A DNA stretch of 64,000 bases from Tillus elongatus (taxonomy: Eukaryota > Arthropoda > Insecta > Coleoptera > Cleridae). The position numbers were made by a program, and so were the translations under genes. Positions 57,878 to 64,000 of the stretch are shown here, piece after piece. Within the stretch, counting starts at the first letter, position 1, and each line of letters starts with the position of its first letter. The stretch lies in the NCBI GenBank assembly GCA_964006375.1, contig OZ023265.1, positions 161,150,118 through 161,214,117 of the forward strand, read 5' to 3'. The notes under the pieces are model-generated. The model was not told where the DNA came from. It ran no database searches and saw nothing but the letters and a program-made list of their open reading frames with translations.

Positions 57878-59440
57878 TTCCGGACGCAACAAGTGCGTTA
57901 TGGTAGCGAATTTTCGTTAAATGCTTCAAATTTCTATAGCTCAATTTGCTATTAACCTATAAGGTTAACCAAGAAACCAGTTTTTTCGGGAACAATTTAT
58001 AGTATGGGATCCGGCTGCAAAATTAGTACATTAATAATCTAGATTATCAAGATTTAATTTTTAAGTATTTTTACAACTAGGAGAAGTCACTTTTCATCAG
58101 GTGCCAATTAAAAATTACCCGCCAGTATTATTAATTAAAATATAATTAATTTACTTTTAGAGAAACATTTCGTTAACATCTTACGGAAATAAAACCTACA
58201 CAACTTCACAACAGTGTATTTAAAATATCTGAAACGTCATAGTTGCTGCTGATTGCTTAACCGCTACCTCTACGCAGCCAGGTGTAAACAGGTATAATTT
58301 TATTAAAACTTTTCGTTCTTAACGTACACTCATTTCATTTATACCACATTAAAGCTCATTTTTTTCTGTAGTTAATGATATAAATGTGCCTATATAAAAA
58401 AAACGCAAATCAAAAGATGCTAGGTATGAAAAATAAAGTGACAGAGAGTGATCGCGCGACGCTACTTGTTAGACAAGGATGCTCAATGCCAGCTGAACGT
58501 ATTTTTTGAGCTATTGCGCAAGCTCCGATAAATAGGGTTCTCAGTCAAGCAGCTGGGCAGAGGTTTATGTTTATTGTAAATTCTAACCACACTGTTTTGG
58601 TGCTCGTAATACGTATTACTTTAATTGTTTTTATCTAATAATCAATCTTATATTAATATAATTAATATTGTGATAATATTACTATTGTTTATGCAAAGCT
58701 GAAATCGAAAAAATGTCTGAGTCTGAGTTGAGAACCCTATTTATCGGAGCATGCGCAATAGCTCAAAAAATACGTTCAGCTGGCATTGAGCATCCTTGTC
58801 TAACAAGTAGCGTCGCGCGATCACTCTCTGTCACTTTATTTTTCATACCTAGCATCTTTTAGGGTAGGAAACTTTGATTTGCGGTTTTTTTTATATAGGC
58901 ACCTTTATATCATTAACTACAGAAAAAATGAGCTTTAATGTGGTATAAATGAAATGAGTGTACGTTAAGGACGAAAAGTTTTAATAAAATTATACCTGTT
59001 TACACCTGGCTGCGTAGAGGTAGCGGTTAAGCAATCAGCAGCAACTATGACGTTTCAGATATTTTAAATACACTGTTGTGAAGTTGTGTAGGTTTTATTT
59101 CCGTAAGATGTTAACGAAATGTTTCTCTAAAAGTAAATTAATTATATTTTAATTAATAATACTGGCGGGTAATTTTTAATTGGCACCTGATGAAAAGTGA
59201 CTTCTCCTAGTTGTAAAAATACTTAAAAATTAAATCTTGATAATCTAGATTATTAATGTACTAATTTAGCAGCCGGATCTTAGACTATTAAGTTTACTTT
59301 CGGAAATTTTCAAACAATCAAGTTATTTTGATGAAATATGGTACCTTGTTTCTACTATACAGGTTATACTGGTAACCAACTTTCTTTAAAAACAATTTTT
59401 TTAATGAAAATTCACTACCATAACGCTAACCAGACTTTTT
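57878..59440 (-). mobile_element. TA-core repeat copy k, split by a large palindrome
   Basis: The left edge has 'CCGGACGCAACAAGTGCGTT' (the inner inverted motif) and 'CAATTTGCTATTAACCTA'. After the palindrome the sequence resumes with 'AGTTTACTTTCGGAAATTTT' and ends at the 5' motif 'CACTACCATAACGCTAACCA' near 59440. The site without palindrome is seen in copies f and g2. Confidence 0.7.
58008..59279. repeat. Large palindrome, arms of about 540 bp
   Basis: Left arm 58008-58543 is the near-perfect reverse complement of right arm 58728-59279. Outer ends read GATCCGGCTGCAAAATTAGT and its complement; inner ends read 'CCGATAAATAGGGTTCTCA' and its complement. The right arm has an extra stretch of about 16 bp near 58862. 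The loop of about 185 bp is non-coding. TTTATAGT on the left and TATTAAGT on the right could be a decayed 8-bp duplication of TTTAAAGT, the sequence seen at this site in other copies. Confidence 0.9.
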
Positions 59441-60615
<1,175 letters not shown>

Positions 60616-60620
60616 AGAAA

Positions 60621-61399
60621 ATGCATCCCTATAAATTGATACAAACTCAGGAGCTCATGGAAGACGATTTTAATAGAAAAACGTCTTTTTGTGTACAAAT
60701 GATGGAAATGTTAGATAACAATGTTATCCAACTAGAACATATTTTGGTTTCTGATGAGTGCAGTTTTACACTTCACGGCCATGCTAATCGTGAAAATTGT
60801 CGCTAGTGGTCTACAGAACATCCTCACCGGATGAGAGAAGAATATACGGAATACTTTAAAAAACCCACAAGTTCCAGTTAATGTAATGTGGTTCCAGCAG
60901 GATGGTGCACCAGCATATTACCAATCAGTAAAAATTTAATTTCTTTTTTTATATATTTTTTTAAGGTAAATAGACACAGTATGCAGTACTGGGCGGCGGA
61001 AAATCCCCACTAGATAAGAACTCTGCTAAATAAACGTCCATGGCCAATTAATGCCTGGTGTGGTATAATCGGGGATAAGCTTATTGCTCGCATTTCTTTG
61101 AAGTGCGTTTAAATGGAGAAATATACACTAAATTTTAAAAAATACCAATTACCCCAATTATTAAACCAAAACATAAATACAGACGTCTGGTTTCAACAGG
61201 ATGGAGCTCCACCCCATTATGCAATACATGACGGTAATCACTTGAATGGAATATTTGAAAACAGATGGATTGATCGAGCAGGTCCGATCAACTGGCCTGC
61301 TAGGTCCCCAGATTTGACCCCACTTGATTATTTCTTTTAGGGTTTTACAAAGGACAAAGTGATGGCGATTCCATCTACAACTTTAGATCTTATAAAATA
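60621..61399 (+). pseudogene. Tc1/mariner-type transposase pieces, apparently two copies fused
   Basis: The first piece (60621-60935) codes MHPYKLIQTQELMEDDFNRK, 'ILVSDECSFTLHGHANREN' (first D) and later 'NVMWFQQDGAPAYYQSV' (second D). The second piece starts at about 60970 with 'VNRHSMQYWAAENPH' and repeats domain order: 'WCGIIGDKLIARI', 'DVWFQQDGAPPHYAIHDG' and 'PARSPDLTPLDYFF'. So the second-D motif occurs twice. Stops are at 60804 and 61338. Confidence 0.8.
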
Positions 61400-61475
61400 G
61401 ATACTTTATTTTAAAAAAATAATTCTATAAAAACCTGCCCGTGACTCAAAGATTGAAAAATTTCGGGACGCACCC

Positions 61476-61841
61476 TACTGATGATAGCTAATAAGCTTGA
61501 AACACGTGTATGCGGTTGTCTCCTTGCGGCCTTGCCCTTAACCTTTCTCCTTGCATAGTATACAGAAATACCGTGTTAAAAATCCTGTTATAAATAGTAT
61601 GATTCCTGGGCTCCGGATGCTCACGCAGGTGATTTCTTTGCCTCCGTGACGATTTTGGTGGTTGCCCTCGAATTGAGGGTCTTCGAATGTTGCTGCAAAT
61701 GTGCACTGGTTGCCTCCGTGTATTTTTGCTTCTTTATCCAGCGTGTTCCCATCATCACCTGGCTATACCGTACTGATGATAGCTAATAAGCTTGAAACAC
61801 GTGTATGCGGTTGTCTCCTTGCGGCCTTGCCCTTAACCTTT
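61476..61841. repeat. Direct repeat pair, 71 bp, 295 bp apart
   Basis: TACTGATGATAGCTAATAAG and some 50 following bases occur at 61476 and again at 61771. The spacer ends 'GGCTATACCG'. The repeat carries 'CTTGAAACACGTGTATGCGG'. Confidence 0.85.
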
Positions 61842-61845
61842 TTCC

Positions 61846-62053
<208 letters not shown>

Positions 62054-62161
62054 GTGACACCTGAAATGTTGCAGTATGTACGGGATTCGTTTAGAAAAAG
62101 AGTGAGAAAGTGCTTGGAAGTTGAAGATTTCAAGCAATGTCTCACGCATGACAGACGATAA
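62054..62161 (+). pseudogene. C-terminal end of a Tc1/mariner-type transposase
   Basis: 35 codons: VTPEMLQYVRDSFRKRVRKC then LEVEDFKQCLTHDRR and a stop. 'VTPDVLNRVREEFQSRLFHC' at 28300-28360 is the matching end of the long-TIR element's transposase. It is joined to the cut TA-core hairpin. Confidence 0.65.
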
Positions 62162-62727
62162 ATAAGTTAAAATTTAATATGCCGAAAATATGTTTGAATG
62201 TGTCCCCCTGTCGCCCTATTACTTCACCAAAACTTCGCTAAAAAATTTAAACCGGTATATCCCCTTGTAACACTTTAAAAAACTCAACCTGTATAACCAA
62301 CATTTTAGATTAATATCTTCATTACTTCTCTAGATACTTCTAATAAGCGATCACCGCGAATTACCCCACATAATAAAGAATACATCTACATCACATGTTT
62401 AATTGTTGTTACCTTGAATAGAATATGACAGGTAATCTTTTTGTCAAACACTCAAGCACTAATAACACAGTAAGTAGTTCTTTATCAAAAAAATAAATAT
62501 TAAAAATAACTATACCACAATTACAAAAGGTTTAAATGGCACGCCATTAGCTACATCACATACAAATAACATATAGGTAAATAAATGCCGTAAATAATTA
62601 TTATGCGTTACCAGTAGACATAATAACATGTCATTTAAGTACGAGGGTGGATCAAACATAAACAGGAATTTATATGTAAATGCTCGTTAAATAAAGGGAG
62701 TGGCACCATGTCTTGGTATACCGTGTT
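62162..62727. other. Unassigned AT-rich sequence
   Basis: TACGAGGGTGGATCAAACAT at 62640 resembles a mariner terminal repeat. Nothing else is recognised. Confidence 0.4.
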
Positions 62728-63172
62728 AGTAAAAAGTACGGGAACGCTTAAATATCTTCAAGACCGCTAAGTTAAGCCTACAAAAATCAACCTTTGGGCA
62801 TTTCTGGGCATGCGCAATTGATCAATGATATCAGCACCGTTGCCAGATTTCCCAGGTTTGCGCTACACGTAGTATGTTTGTTATCTTAAATAGAGTGCCC
62901 CATTTATTTTTATTGCAGTAGATTGGGCGTCTCAAATTTAGTAAGATGTCAGATTTTCGAAATGTTATCTCTACTAGTGGCTGAGACATGAAAACACTTC
63001 ACTTTCAGTAAAAAGTACCGGAAGGCTCAAATATCCTCAAGACCGCTAAGTAGCGTTTACAAATTTCGGCATTTGGGGCATGAAGAATTAAACAATGATA
63101 TTGGCACTGTTGCTGGATTTCCCAGTTTTGCGCTTAAATAGAGTACTTTATTTTTATTGCAATGAATGACTT
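62728..63172. repeat. Direct repeat pair of about 170-200 bp
   Basis: The stretch starting GTAAAAAGTACGGGAACGCT at 62728 recurs at about 63006 (AGTAAAAAGTACCGGAAGGC). Both share 'CAAGACCGCTAAGT', 'AATGATAT..GCAC.GTTGC' and 'GATTTCCCAG.TTTGCGCT'. The copies are about 80 per cent alike by eye. They may be outer sequence of the transposase element on the right. Confidence 0.75.
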
Positions 63173-63364
63173 CTGAGATATGAAGGTTATTTTTTCAAAA
63201 CGATTGGCAGCTTTCCCTCACATTCAATTCAGGTGTGTTTGAAACCCCAGATGCGAAACAAAAACGACAAAACAACAATAAGGCTAAGATGAGAATGAGA
63301 TTAAATTACAAAAGGCTAAAAGAACAATAACTTAACAGTTTATAGTAGATATAACACTATTTTT

Positions 63365-64000
63365 AAATTAAATGTTCAAAGTGGGCCCCAGTATTTGCCA
63401 GACAGTATCCAAGTCAATCATAAAACTCCGCTATGTGTTGTTCAACATATTCGGTGTTATAAGTTCAACTTCAGTGAGGATTCTTTCACAGAGTTCGTTT
63501 AAATTTTCTGGACGATTTTTGTAGACACGGTTTTTCAAATGATCTCACAAGAACAACTCCAGTGGAGTCATACGACGGGATCGATGGCCATTATATTGCA
63601 CCACGTGTTCCAGTCAGCCTCCCTGGAGTTTGGTTGTTTAGAAACTGCATTGCTTTCTTTGAATAATGTGGTGGAACACCATCATGTTGGTACCAGATAT
63701 CACCTACATTTCTATTTTGTTGAATGACAGGAACTATACGTTCTCTAAGGAGCTCCAAAAACTTCTGTCCTGTTAATGTATCTTTTATGAAAAAATATCC
63801 GATAATATTGTTACCCAATATTCCCGCCTAGACATTAACTCGCTCAGGATATTGTGTATTCCATCGACTGTGGGTAATCTCCAGACCAAATTCTGCAATT
63901 GTGCCTATTAACTTGGCTGTTTAAGCAAAAAGTAGTTTCGTCACTGAATACAATTTTGTGCGTAAACTTAGGAACCTGGCTGATATTTTCCATCATGATT
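63365..64000 (-). pseudogene. Tc1/mariner-type transposase, truncated by the window edge
   Basis: In reverse orientation: 'KFTHKIVFSDETTFCLNSQV' (first D), 'NRHNCRIWSGDYPQSMEY', then 'GNNIIGYFFIKDTLTGQKFL', 'ELLRERIVPVIQQNRNVGDI', 'WYQHDGVPPHYSKKAMQFLN' (second D), a frameshift near 63605, 'DHLKNRVYKNRPENLNELCE' and 'RILTEVELITPNMLNN', ending near 63370. It belongs to the same broad family as 27334-28399 and 60621-61399. Confidence 0.85.

Overview
The window looks like AT-rich nuclear DNA from an arthropod, most likely an insect. A beetle is a guess from repeat style, not something the sequence proves. The evidence is one intron-rich ABC transporter gene set in a dense layer of nested eukaryotic transposons: non-LTR retrotransposons, PIF/Harbinger, Tc1/mariner types, a Helitron-like repeat with a (TA)n core, fold-back elements, SINE heads and one solo LTR. 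I saw no bacterial features and no CRISPR array. Splice-site and phase claims were read by eye.

Host gene. On the minus strand, from 36944 down to 3704, ten exons join in phase into the first 938 codons of an ABCC4/MRP4-like full transporter without a TMD0 domain: N-terminus, TMD1, NBD1, linker and the start of TMD2. The rest of TMD2 and NBD2 lie left of position 1. The gene covers more than 33 kb because its introns are full of mobile elements. The start-codon exon (36871-36944) and exon 2 (30953-31063) are separated by almost 6 kb of repeats.

Introns. Positions 1-3660 hold a non-LTR fragment with a carried Harbinger piece, interlaced inverted repeats and another retroelement 3' end. The 5.9-11 kb intron holds a (TA)n-core element, a tandem-repeat 5' leader of a retroelement and a GC-rich 1.57 kb retroelement 3' end with a 13-bp target duplication that ends beside a splice donor. 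The 11.8-20.9 kb intron is almost wholly one Harbinger element (11892-20700, TTA duplication). Inside it are two non-LTR elements, and inside one of those a (TA)n-core element. The Harbinger carries a transposase gene on the plus strand and a MADF-type protein gene on the minus strand, and each gene has an exon lying in the other's intron. Positions 21-31 kb hold two LOA/R1-like retroelement copies and a long-TIR mariner-type transposon inserted in the TA array of a (TA)n-core element.

Right half (37-64 kb). I found no host gene here. It holds four copies or pieces of one jockey/CR1-like family, fragments of other non-LTR families, two mariner transposase pseudogenes, several related Tc1/mariner-type transposase pieces, a solo LTR, a palindrome of about 1.27 kb with arms near 540 bp, tRNA-derived SINE heads, and many (TA)n-core repeats. 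Nearly every TE coding region has stops or frameshifts, so this looks like a graveyard of old insertions with a few younger events.
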